NCBI GenBank assembly: GCA_002749535.1
Contig: MZZL01000390.1
Span: 1-64,000, forward strand
Length of the DNA stretch: 64,000 nt
Direction: 5' to 3'
Source: Apophysomyces variabilis
Taxonomy: Eukaryota; Mucoromycota; Mucoromycetes; Mucorales; Mucoraceae
Made by a program: the position numbers and the translations under genes
Shown here: positions 21,853 through 31,978 of the stretch, one piece after another
Layout of the letters: every line of letters begins with the position of its first letter
Position numbering within the stretch: position 1 is the stretch's first letter
The notes under the pieces: model-generated
What the model saw: only the letters and a program-made list of their open reading frames with translations
Databases searched by the model: none
Told to the model about the DNA's origin: nothing

Positions 21853-23574
21853 TCAACCGGCATGCTCCACAGTAACTGTCACAAGCTTGCCATTCTGAAT
21901 CGTCGTTTTAAACTGTTCTGGTACAGGCACTTCCTTGAAGTCTGAGTCGTCGCGTTCAGGATCCTCAGGTATCAGGACATTAAGTGAAGTCGACTTGGCA
22001 GACAGAATTTCGACATCAAGACACTCTTTTGATAGGTATATTTCACCGCTGTCACACTTGTCCACTGCGATAGTGGGGGTAACGTGGAATACTTGAAGAC
22101 CAAAGGACTTGCAGTTCACCAAATCTACGGTAGACACGGTTGAATCTAATGCGATACCACATTTGACGCATGAATCTACCCAAAAGTGTTAATATCCTAC
22201 TTTATCTCTTCCATAAAAAGGATCTAGCCAACATACCCATAGTAACAGCATTCACTTTGCCCTTAATACGCACTGTAGAGTTCTTGCATCCAAAGATATA
22301 CACGGCCTGATTGATTGCCGTATCTTCAATGACAATTTCGTGGTTGTTCTCATGGTTTTCGACCACCCATTTATTTGCTTCGAGTGTAGTCTTCGCTGGT
22401 TTCTTAAGTACGTATTTATTAGGCTTTGACGGTGTTGGAGGGGCCTGTTTCTTTTGCGATGACGCTTCCACAACGCTTCCGGCACGTAATGCAGGATTCT
22501 TATGGGTCATCTGGCTCTTATCCACCTTACGCAAACCTGCTGTCACGCTTTCGCCTTTGTTGATTTCAGCGAACACAGCTGCGGCACCAGTAGGTTTTGC
22601 CGGTTCATCGTCAATCACCATTGGTGGGGGAGGAGGTGGCGGTGGAGGAGGGAGAGGACCACCAGATGCGGGAGGTGCAGGGGCTGACGAGGCCACAGGT
22701 GTGTCTGACGCGTTGAGCTGAGAAAGAAAACCATCCACCTTCTCTCCCTTGGCATTCCATGTTAAACCGGTGGGGCAATTTTCCTTTACGAAACTGCTCA
22801 GATCTTCGAAAATAGAAAGATATGCTTGAACCCATTCCACATGCATTGATTCCCTGCCAAACATTACTCAGCTTTCTATTTCCCCGTTAAGTCCCGAACT
22901 TACTTATCCTTCCACTCCTTAATCACACGATTAGCGTAAAACTGGGCAGCATCCTTCATATCTCGAATAAATGGAACCGGTGTAGGTTCCTGTACAACAA
23001 TAACTTAGACTCTTATCCTTTATAGTGTCATACTCACTTACACACGTAAACCATCCCAATGCCGCGATTCCTTCCGCAACGGTACTGAGATGGTTGAAGT
23101 ACTCGCTGCCTCGACTACGATCCTTGATAGCTATAATATTCGCTATGATTCCCTGGATAGGTTCAATAAGCTTCATAAAGGACGGGCTTCCCATTTCAGG
23201 TTTTTGGGCCAGAACCGAAATACGGACTACTGCCCGTTCCACTTTCACTGCGTCCGCAACAAGAGCAGCCTATGATAGCAAGCGTTAGACATATTTAGCT
23301 AGCACTTTGAGCAGTAAATAACCTGAGAGGACACTGGTTCTCCTATTTGCTCGGACAGAGAAACGAATTTCGAAAGAGATGCAGAAATGGCTTCATCGTG
23401 TTTCTGTACAATACTGGGCGTTTCACTGGTAGTTTGAGGCTTTGGGGCGACTGCTGGAGGAGAGGAGGCAACCACAGCAGAAGCAGAAGAGGCAGACATT
23501 GCCAAATCCTCCAAACGAGTCGTAGCTACCTCCAGTCGTTTAATGAGGTTTGCGAGAGAATGGAACTCGGACAT
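21853..23574 (-). CDS. Adenylyl cyclase-associated protein CAP/Srv2, 501 aa
   Basis: Actin-monomer recycling factor that also binds adenylyl cyclase in fungi, linking cAMP/Ras signalling to actin turnover. Exons on the minus strand: 23574-23323, 23269-23042, 22989-22904, 22853-22237, 22175-21853. The total is 1506 bases (502 codons). An N-terminal oligomerisation helix (LIKRLEVATTRLEDLAM) and the helical folded domain (GSPSFMKLIEPIQ, SRGSEYFNHLSTVAEGI) come first. Next is a run of ten prolines, then a WH2-like stretch (ESVTAGLRKVDKSQMTHKNP). The C-terminal beta-helix CARP domain follows, with WVVENHENN, CKNSTVRIKGKVN and SVSTVD-like turns. All domains are present and the length is normal. Fragment A' of the dispersed repeat ends about 20 bases past the stop. 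Confidence 0.95.
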
Positions 23575-24576
23575 GATGATGGTGCTCCCAACAGCGGGCC
23601 ACAGGGAGATGAAATGAGCTGGTATATTTTGAAAGTCCGACTTAATGAATCTTCCAATCATGGAATGATTTTATTGTGCCGCAACGGGTGGTCACATTTG
23701 CCAGTTTGATTAGAAAACTATCACAAGTTGCAAGAGGTTTTTGCTTGATTAGTTAAGCAGGTACTATTCATTACATTATATTTTACGCTGACTTAAAATA
23801 TATCTTACGTCCAAGGAAGGCAAGGTTTGTGCTAAACAATAACACAATATACCTGGTTAGTAAACGATTGCTACTACGGAAAATATTGCAGCTACGGCAA
23901 GAGCTTTGCACATAAGCAGAGGTTTTTTGTCCCGAAGCAATTCCCTTTTTTAGTCGTCGCTTTATCCAACCTGCCGTGGTTAGTGGTCACTAACCAGCTT
24001 ATGTATGATTTTTAACTGAGGTAAACTCTTCCTTAAATCAGTTCAATTTGCGAGCATACAGTAGCAACGCGACAAATCCATAGGTTTTCCTCATTTTAAT
24101 TAATTGATTTTTGAATGGATATTGTAACGTAAAAGCACTAAGACCATGGTGTTATATTTATTTTAGATCATAACTAGTTTAGGACTACGTACAGTAAAAA
24201 AAGAGCTCAAACACGGCACCTTCCAATGTCTAGGTACTCTATTCCATGGCATAAAAGCATGTTTTAAGTGATGTAAGTTACCTTGTAAAAGCCTGTAAAA
24301 AGCAAGCAAAGAAATTTGCCTTCCATGGTTGCCCTGTCAACCATATAAGAAAGTAAGTCACACCGGAGTTAGAGGACTGTCTTAACAAAACAAATGGGTA
24401 TGGCTCGTTTTTTTGTTTTTTTGTTGGACAGAGACCAGACTTCACCATGGTAAAGTGACATTCTTCCTGAGAGGATAGCCTATACTCTTTTCTACAACAG
24501 AAACGAAATGCGCAACGAAAAGTTCGATGCTTACTTAGGTTTATTTTGCTCGTAGCTTCGCTTCTCCTCCAAGTTG
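23575..24576. other. Intergenic region between CAP and mitochondrial bL12
   Basis: About 1 kb between divergent genes. At 23764-23870 there is a weak match to the 5' flank and start of repeat copy B (AAGGTTTGTGCTAAACAATAAC versus AAGTTTGCGCTAAAGGATGAC, and GGTTAGTAAACG), probably a small relic. No coding sequence is seen. Confidence 0.45.
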
Positions 24577-25213
24577 ATGACTAGCACAAACGTCGTGGCT
24601 CGACAAAGCGCCCGGTACGTGCTGCATGCTTGCTTTTATCCTGTAATTTACTCATAAGCGACGAACATAGCGTTTCAGCAGCTGTCCCCATTTGTTTGCG
24701 ACGTTATACCACCGAGCAACCCCTTCCCACCCCTGGCAACAACGCGGCGGCAGACCCAAAGATCGCAAACATTGTTGATCAAATTGAGCAGTTGACCTTG
24801 TTACAGACTTCTGAACTTGTTGCACAGCTTAAGGTGAGTCGAACAGTCTTGTATATTTCTCTACTATTGCAACGTGCTAATGTTTGTGTTTTCTGAAGTC
24901 TCGTCTGAACATCCAAGACGTCGCTATGCCTGTTGCCATGCCCGCTGCTGGATCTGCGGCACCCGCTGCTGCTGCTGAGGAGGAGAAACCTGCCGAAAAG
25001 ACCGAGTTCAACATCAAGATTGAAAAGGTTGATGCTACCGCAAAAGCAAAGGTGATTCGTGAAGTGAAGAACTTGGCTGGTCTGAACTTGGTTGAAGCCA
25101 AGAAGTTCGTTGAAAGTGTACCCAAGGTTCTTAAAGAGTCCGTACCAAAGGAGGATGCCGAGAAGTTGAAGAAGGCTTTGGAAGCCCTTGGTGCTACTGT
25201 TGTTTTAGAATAA
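24577..25213 (+). CDS. Mitochondrial large ribosomal subunit protein bL12m (L7/L12), 175 aa
   Basis: Stalk protein of the mitochondrial large subunit that recruits translational GTPases. Exons: 24577-24614, 24659-24833, 24899-25213, total 528 bases (176 codons). The N-terminus is Arg/Ser/Ala-rich, as expected of a mitochondrial presequence. The dimerisation segment is IANIVDQIEQLTLLQTSELV. After an Ala/Pro hinge (AAGSAAPAAAAEEEKPAEK) comes the globular C-terminal domain. It begins FNIKIEKVDATAKAKVIREV, continues through NLAGLNLVEAKKFVES and PKVLKESVPKEDAEKLKKAL, and ends GATVVLE. All elements of bacterial L7/L12 are present. The first exon is only 38 bases. Confidence 0.95.
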
Positions 25214-26045
25214 TTTACTCCATGTTAAATAGATTGTTTTTTCTTGAGATACACTGGTGTGTCAGGGGGAATGGATTGGGACGTGTTGTGGACAGGGATC
25301 TTTTCCTAAAACTAGGCATTTCTCGAATTGCATGCTCTGTGATATATGCCCAGTGAAGCGATCACCACAGAGAGTTCGAAATAGCGAATTGCCTTGAATT
25401 AACAAATGTATCTTCGCGCCATTCACGGAAAAGCACCCTTATGCTGATCTCTGGTATGATACTGAAATCATGCCAAAGAAATTTCGTTTCATGATTTTTC
25501 TTTTGCTTCCATGTTCAATGCAATAGTAGACTGTTATGAAGAAATAGTGTGTTCCTTTTAGAAATATTCTGTACAAGCTCATACAGAAGAAAATTGCAAA
25601 TACATGACACCTTGCTACAACTTCTTCCAAGTACCGTATGTTCTATGGTTTCGATCTGTAACAAATATACGCTAGTGGTTTTAATAACCAAGATGATAGG
25701 GATCGTTGGCAGTGTTACGGAGAAAGATATGTTATAAATTTCCTTACGTATTCTAGGAAGGTTTCTTATTCGCGAAATGACAAGTTGGTGCTAGCAAGAA
25801 AAAGAAGTATTGGTATAACGCTTTAATGATATCCAACCTGAGCCCTTCGGCGGAATGCAAAACTCCTTTCAAGTAGCACAAAAATAGCTGCTCATGGAAA
25901 GTGACCTCAGGCAACAGATCTAGATACTTTTCGCTTTGTATCAAAGGGTGTTCCTGACGTGCATTAGATTATTCTAACATACTGTTTGTTCAATCATATT
26001 TTGCGCTACTTTGAAACAAACTCTGCGTCGATGAAAGAACCAAGT
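25214..26045. other. Intergenic region downstream of bL12m
   Basis: 3' flank of the bL12m gene followed by AT-rich sequence. No gene recognised. It runs into repeat copy B. Confidence 0.5.
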
Positions 26046-26960
26046 TTGCGCTAAAGGATGACAATATGCGTCATTAGTGAATGATTTATGCAGGCAGTAC
26101 ATTTTAGTTACATCAACTTGATCCTCCAGTGGACGCAAAACTCATTCGAGTAGCGTGAAATATAATTCATGGTTAGTAAACGGGAGTGGTATGATTGATT
26201 TCTTCTACTTACCGGCGAAGGGTATCCCAGCACCCGGCTGGGTGCCCACGCCGCACCAAATCCATGATAGGCGTGAGTATAAAGGAAAAGAAATCCGGGA
26301 ATGTCACGTCCGGCGCAAGCAGCCCACCCACCCAATAGAGAATGTTTTGCTTGCCTGCGCCGTTAGACTACAGAAGAATCAAAGTTAGGAATCATGATAG
26401 CATTTTGTCCGGTTTGTTGTCTTACCGCTTTGCTGGATTTCATCTGTCCGAAATCACTAAAGTTTCAGATTGTCTTGAATATCCGGAAGTGTATGTTGTC
26501 CTTGCTTTCGGAGACGAATACTTGCTGCAATTGACCAGAACGGAGTGTACAATGAAAGGCATTCGTAATATGTTGTCTAAGAGCTATTGTGTCCTGAGAT
26601 TAGATGACTGCATAATAATAACAACATTCAATCTTGTCGTACCTTGTTTCACCCAATGCTTCTCTTGAAAGATGTTCTTATGTCTGTGAGCTTTGACTTA
26701 CCGGGTACTTTTTTCACACATCAGATTGACAAAGGTATCAATAAATCGCTTGATCGGAACTGCAGTAAAAGATAAAGCCAAAAGAAAGAATGAAAAGGGA
26801 CAACACGTCGTCTTATCAATGAAGGGACGCGTCATGTTATAACGCGTTAATGTTGGGGTAGTCGCGCGGATAGGGAAATTGTTGTCATTCGATGTCTCAA
26901 GTTCCGTGGAACCGGAGATGTCGTTCGAACAATGACTGCTACTAGATAATGGATTCGTCT
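26046..26960 (+). repeat. Dispersed repeat family, copy B
   Basis: Begins near GCGCTAAAGGATGAC and shares with copy C the block TTGATCCTCCAGTGGACGCA, a GGTTAGTAAAC/TAGTTAGCAAA block and GGCTGGGTGCCCACGCCG. Further shared blocks are AGCCCACCCACCCAATAGAGAA, TTTTGCTTGCCTGCGCCGTTA and AACATTCAATCTTGTCGTACC. A long shared block (AAAGATAAAGCCAAAAGAAA, GGGACAACACGTCGTCTTAT, TGTTGGGGTAGTCGCG) ends near 26900. Copy B lacks the 3' third seen in copies A and C. Frames carry many stops. Confidence 0.7.
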
Positions 26961-27758
26961 AGTTGACCAGTAGTTGCTCGTCCGTTGACAAAGTCAATGA
27001 CTCTGAAAGATCAAACCTAACGTCATTATAATTAATAGCGTGAATCAATCCATGAAGCCATGAAAACATTATCTGTCCCAAAATCATGTATTGTTATTCA
27101 TATAACATTGGAAAGTCGATCCGTTTCCTTGAAACCTAGGTGTAGATACGAGGTATTGCTTTTTGGCTAAACGTAGCAAATGGTGCCGATTGCTTAATAA
27201 GATGCAGCTTTGACACAACAAGTGTACAACTCTATTACTATAAAGTATATGGAGTCGTTTCCTAAGTTGCACAGTGAAGATTATGTTAACAGAGAATCGA
27301 AATCGCATGCATACGCACGAAAGAGTCAAGAAGGCTAATACTAAAAATGAATGAAGACGTTATGACTTTTCAGAGGAAGCCTAATAAAGCAAAAGCTTTT
27401 TTTTTCAATTGGATCATAGCAAAACATTGGCAAACTTACTTTCTACTTTAAACTATAGCAAAACGGAGCAAAAAGAGTATCTATCTTTGAACAACATGCA
27501 GCAACATCGGCACCGCAGATATTTCAACCAATCATGCAGATTTTTTTTTGTATTCCGCAAAGACTTAAATCCTAGTCCGCAAATGAAAAATAGAAATGCC
27601 TACTCCCATTCTCGGCCACCACTTTTCCAAGGCACTCCCCCTTTCGGACACTACTTTATCGGATGCTCCCACTCCGTGTACAGTTCCGTCTCTTTCTTAT
27701 GCTATGCTTTTAGTGAGTCAATCTCGCTTGTCGTCATTTATTTGAATATCCTGGCTGC
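26961..27758. other. Intergenic, no gene recognised
   Basis: About 800 bases of AT-rich sequence. Open frames here match no family and lack splice support. Confidence 0.5.
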
Positions 27759-28026
27759 CTACACTCTGTATAGCTTATTGAACTCTCGGCCACTCACCTG
27801 ACTGGGTACTCTTTTACTTGCAGAGGTACTACCTGGTTTTTGATCTTCCGCTTTCTTTTTTGCAGCCTTAGTAACTAGGTATTCAACCCACGATTCATAA
27901 GCATAACAGCATACAAATCCTTCAAGGGACGAGGTTCTAACAAAACTGCTGTAGTAAAAAACACATGTTTGCAGTAATAACAGTATTGAGAATACCTGGT
28001 CATAATACACAGGTTGCTGACGTCAT
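27740..28026 (-). CDS. Possible small spliced gene, unknown function (low confidence)
   Basis: On the minus strand an ATG near 28026 followed by a GTCAGC donor can be joined in phase, through a 74-base intron ending CTACAG (about 27953), to an exon starting SFVRTSSLEGFVCC. It continues YAYESWVEYLVTKAAKKK and ends at a GTGAGT donor near 27795. A further 39-base intron would lead to a short final exon ending near 27740. The result is about 58 residues with no recognised family. The case rests only on splice-site phase and non-random composition. It would lie head-to-head with SRRM1, with starts under 100 bases apart. Confidence 0.25.
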
Positions 28027-28120
28027 ATTGAGTGTATTTTGCGGTGCCCGTAGTAAATCTTGCAGAAGAAAAAAAGAAACCCTGTCATCATCTTTTTCTA
28101 AGCTTTTCGATTTGCTGATC

Positions 28121-29776
28121 ATGGGTGATGCTGGGTTCTTCAAGGTATAGCTTGTGGGAGCACAAGACATTTCAGATATTCATTTGGCTTTTAGGGCACA
28201 AGTAGCGATCAAGATACGCGGTTCAGCAATAAGCAGAAAAAGCTGTTGCAGTCTATGAAATTTCCCCCTGAATTTGACAAGAAGGTGTCTTTCAATCTTT
28301 GCAATCTTCAAGTATCTATTAATTTCATTAAATTACTGATAGATCTTTTGTTTTGATAGGTGGATATTAAAAAAGTCAATCTCGATGTCATTAAGCCTTG
28401 GATAAGCAACCGCATTACCCAGTTACTTGGATTTGAAGATGAAGTAGTCATAGACTTTACGTTTGGGCTGTTGGAAGAAGCGGTAGGAAGACATATACAA
28501 TGAAAAGAATTTAGATTGATAGTGCTTTGATAGAATCCCGATCCGAAGATGATGCAGATCAATCTGACAGGTTTTCTTGAGAAAAATACGCAATCTTTCA
28601 TTCTAGAACTTTGGAAACTACTGTTAAGCGCACAAGATGCGGTGGGTGGTATTCCGAAAGAATTCCTAGAGCAGAAGAAAGAGGAACTTCGTCAGAAGAA
28701 AGTAAGTACGGCCTGTGAAACAACACATATTAAAGATTCATCCGGTAATAGGAACATGAAGCATTACTAAAAGCGCGACAAAATGCAGTGATGGAAGCCA
28801 TTAGGAAACGAAAAGAATTGGAATTAAAGGAGCAGCGTGAAAATGAAACTAGGGAGTCTGGAAGAAGATCACGTTACGTAAGTTTTGAATGCTGGGAAAC
28901 TGTCCGTTCTAATAAACGTCAATTAGGGTGCTAGAAGTCAGAGTCGCAGTCGCAGCCGAAGCCGTAATCGCTCTGTGTCTCCTCCAAGACAAAGATCTCG
29001 GGAACGGAAACGATTTGTAAGTAGAGTGCGGTGGAAATGGACTATATTTAATTAAGCCACTTCGTTGCAGAGTGATAGACCTCCAACAAGTGTGAGCAGG
29101 AGCCGAAGCAGAGAGAGGTCTCGGGATAGGAAATCGCGCGCTGTAAGTAACCAGACGTGGATAGTTATAATAAACTGAAATTGTGTAGGGTAATTATTCC
29201 CGAACGCGAAGTCGAACACCTCCATCTCGTAGATATCGATCACGTTCGTCTGATCGGCGATCTAACCGTCATGATCGTTATGGCAGTGACCGTGCCCATG
29301 ACCGTCGTTCGAGAGATGATTACCGCAGTAGCCGTAGGGATAGGGATAGTCGACGACGTGATAGGTCGAGGTCAATCTCGCAATCGCGATCACGAAGAAG
29401 AAGCAGAAGCAGGAGTAGTCGACGATACAGTAGAAGCCCAAGTCCTAAAAAGAGAAGATACAGTCGAAGTCCTAGCGAACCACGCCGCGAAGACCGAAGG
29501 CGGCAGTCAACGGATGATGGTGATGTGAGGAAAATAGAAGAAGTTAATACAGAGAATAAGAAGAGAGAGCGACAGGAGGATATGCAAATGAAGTCGCGTT
29601 GGGACGATGATGATGCAAAGTCAAAAGAGGAACACGATCCATCAAAGGTATGTCGGGAAGGAACGTTTAGATGGTGGTGTGCTCATACGGCGTCAAACAA
29701 AACATAGGATACTGAGAGATTACGAAGCCAAGCTTTGGAATCGATGAAAAAGCGGCGGGGCTCCCATCGCCAGTAA
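28121..29776 (+). CDS. SRRM1: SRRM1/SRm160-like splicing coactivator with PWI domain, 406 aa
   Basis: Nuclear SR-related protein that bridges splicing factors and the exon junction/3'-end machinery. Nine exons: 28121-28144, 28195-28284, 28360-28482, 28534-28701, 28752-28877, 28927-29016, 29071-29142, 29189-29647, 29708-29776. They total 1221 bases (407 codons). The N-terminus MGDAGFFKGTSSDQDTRFS is the family hallmark. The PWI domain follows, with IKPWISNRITQLLGFEDEVV and NPDPKMMQINLTGFL and a tail motif GGIPKEFLEQKK. The rest is arginine-serine dipeptide-rich (SRSRSRSRNR, SRRRSRSRSSRRYSRSPS), ending in an acidic/basic tail. It is shorter than the animal protein because the RS tail is reduced. 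It converges with the membrane-protein gene at 29936. Confidence 0.95.
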
Positions 29777-29935
29777 CCATGTATAAGTGAAATCGACTGG
29801 CATCTCCGATGATGAAGATAGATTCCTTTATGAAGTAATGTGCGTTTATGTGACAGATTAAAAAACAAGCATCCAGTATGCAGATAAAGTATTAGAGAGA
29901 ATGGGTGTGTTAATACATCGATATATGAGGAGATT

Positions 29936-31561
29936 TTAGTCGTCTTCATCATCGTCAATTTTCCATGATGAGTCTGATGTGTGTTTGCTTAATGCAAGGT
30001 GATCGGTGTGCTTCTTTTTAGATCCTCGTTGGACATGGGGAGCCAAACCTTGATTGAAATTCCGCATGCAAAGGAATCCAAGAATGGCAGTTGTCTAGTT
30101 CAAAATCAGAAAAGGAAATTGAGATGACATATAAGCAACTCTTACCAATGCGAAAACCATGCCTACAAGGACTGATTACAATTGAAAGAAACAAAGAGTT
30201 GTCGTTAATGATTTTAATGCCAAGAAGTATTTATCCGGATCAACGTACCGAAACACATCCATGTGTACCAGAAATCATCTGGATCTACCGTTTGTTGTAG
30301 GACGAGTAAGAACTGGAAGACGACAAGTATTTGGAAGAGGATGAAAAGAATCATTCGTTTTTTGCTTTCCGCAGAGACCTTGGGGAATTTCCGTCTTTTA
30401 GCTCGTTTTTGGAAAGATACATTTCGTAATTACCGCCATTCGGCCAAAGTACAGCATGGGAAGAACCATGACAGTAACGACCAGTTCGATCCATGTGTCC
30501 CACTCTTTGATCCATTCAAAGCCATCAAGTGAGTCAACAATAACTTGAAGCACATAGAATCCAGAAACCAAGAACTCGAGAAAGGTATCAATCTTAAGAG
30601 CGAGTACAAAGAATTGAAAAGTCCTATACATGCCTATGCATACAAGGTTAATTTTTTTTTCTTTTGGTCTTTCCCTCGGATCGGGGGCGAATGTTCTTAC
30701 GTTGCATAGCGACATCAGCTCCGATTTTCTTGTATATCACCCAGCCGAACTCACGGACGACGACGTAGGATAGATAAGCAAAAGTAATGGCTGAAATTCC
30801 TAGTAGAACGGTCGAAGCAATTTCGACAGAGATGGCGTTTTCGATGGGTTTGAGCGAGAAAGTGTAATGATACTGTACAGCAAGTTCTCCGAGAGTTTTG
30901 TGCCACCGTTTACCATTGGCTACCTGTAAGCCGGCGAGGATGGAGCAAAGTATATTAAGAATGGCCAGCGTGATCACTTCGGCCGCATTTTGATAGATTG
31001 TCTAATAAAGAAGGAAGGGTATTCAACCAGGAAAGAGTTTGTTTTCCCAAAGGATCGGTGAGAAAAGGAAAACGAGTGAAACAGAGAAAGAGAGAGAAAG
31101 AGAAAAAAAAAAAAGAAAGGGGGGCTTTTGGGGAGGAGGGCGCGGGGATAGAGAGAGAGAGAGTAACCGAAGGACTTACAGCGTCGAAAGCCATGGCAAG
31201 GAACCATATCTGAAAACCAGCGAATGCGATATTTTCCCACATCATTCTCATAATGCGGTCCAAGCTTACTGAGATAATATCTGGTTCATCAAGTGAGAAG
31301 TAATGATCCAAGGCTTGGTCTGGGAATAGTGTGAACTGTTCGTAGTGATAGTGTGCAATGATAGACTGCAGGATGGCAATGGTTATGCCTTGAAGACAAG
31401 CTAGAGTAAGATAAGCTTTGGTCCATCTCGAATGGGTTATCCGTCGAAGCTTTGCAGAGATCAAAAATAAACTGTTAATAAATCCGTTTTTGTTTTCCTT
31501 CTCGTTTGTCTAATATGTCATTGAAAATATGATATCTTACAATCTTTTGAAATGTGGCCAT
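29936..31561 (-). CDS. Polytopic membrane protein, UPF0658 Golgi-type candidate, 388 aa
   Basis: Exons on the minus strand: 31561-31541, 31509-31180, 31001-30701, 30633-30434, 30378-30249, 30171-30146, 30094-29936. They total 1167 bases (389 codons). The ATG at 31561 was chosen because its 21-base exon joins in phase. About eight hydrophobic helices are visible, e.g. LACLQGITIAILQSIIA, VITLAILNILCSILAGLQV, TVLLGISAITFAYLSYVV, VVTVMVLPMLYFGRM, MILFILFQILVVFQFLLVL and VGMVFALTTAILGFLCM. Conserved-looking loops include TIYQNAAEVI and LCMRNFNQGL, and the tail is acidic (KIDDDEDD). The layout recalls fungal UPF0658 Golgi membrane proteins, but this is from memory. Transport or enzymatic function is unknown. 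Confidence 0.8.
31060..31168 (+). repeat. Polypurine GA-rich tract inside an intron
   Basis: About 110 bases nearly all A and G on the plus strand (GAGAAAGAGA, a 12-A run, GGGGGG, then seven GA units). It lies inside the 178-base intron 2 of the membrane-protein gene, making a polypyrimidine tract on the transcribed-gene sense strand. This intron is about three times longer than its neighbours. Confidence 0.8.
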
Positions 31562-31978
31562 TGAGGATAAAGTAATAAAAAATTAAAATATGAAAAAAAG
31601 AGAAGAAAGATCCAAGAACAAATAAAATGAGAGCTTGTAAAAGTCGGACTCATCCCTCATCATCACAAACCAATTGCCCTGATTTACTTCCATATTTGGA
31701 TTAAGATAGTCAGTTCCCCTATTTCCGATACTTCCAATCTCGGTTATCGTTCTTTTGTTCCGACCAAAGAATATCATGATGTAGAAATACGTTATGCACA
31801 AAACGGGTTTAGTTATTTGTTATTGTTTTTCAATGGTAAGCGAAGTGATGGGAGAGAATAGAAAAAAAGAAAAGAAGGAAAAGGGAAAGAAAAGGTTAAG
31901 CGGATAAAGGGAAAGAAGAAAAAAGAAACATGGGAAAAAAAAATGGATATTATACAAGTGAAACCTAAATAGAAAAGT

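Noticed and set aside
26342..26668. 108-codon open frame in repeat copy B
   Set aside because: The corresponding stretches of copies A and C are interrupted by stops and shifts in this frame, so it looks like chance openness.
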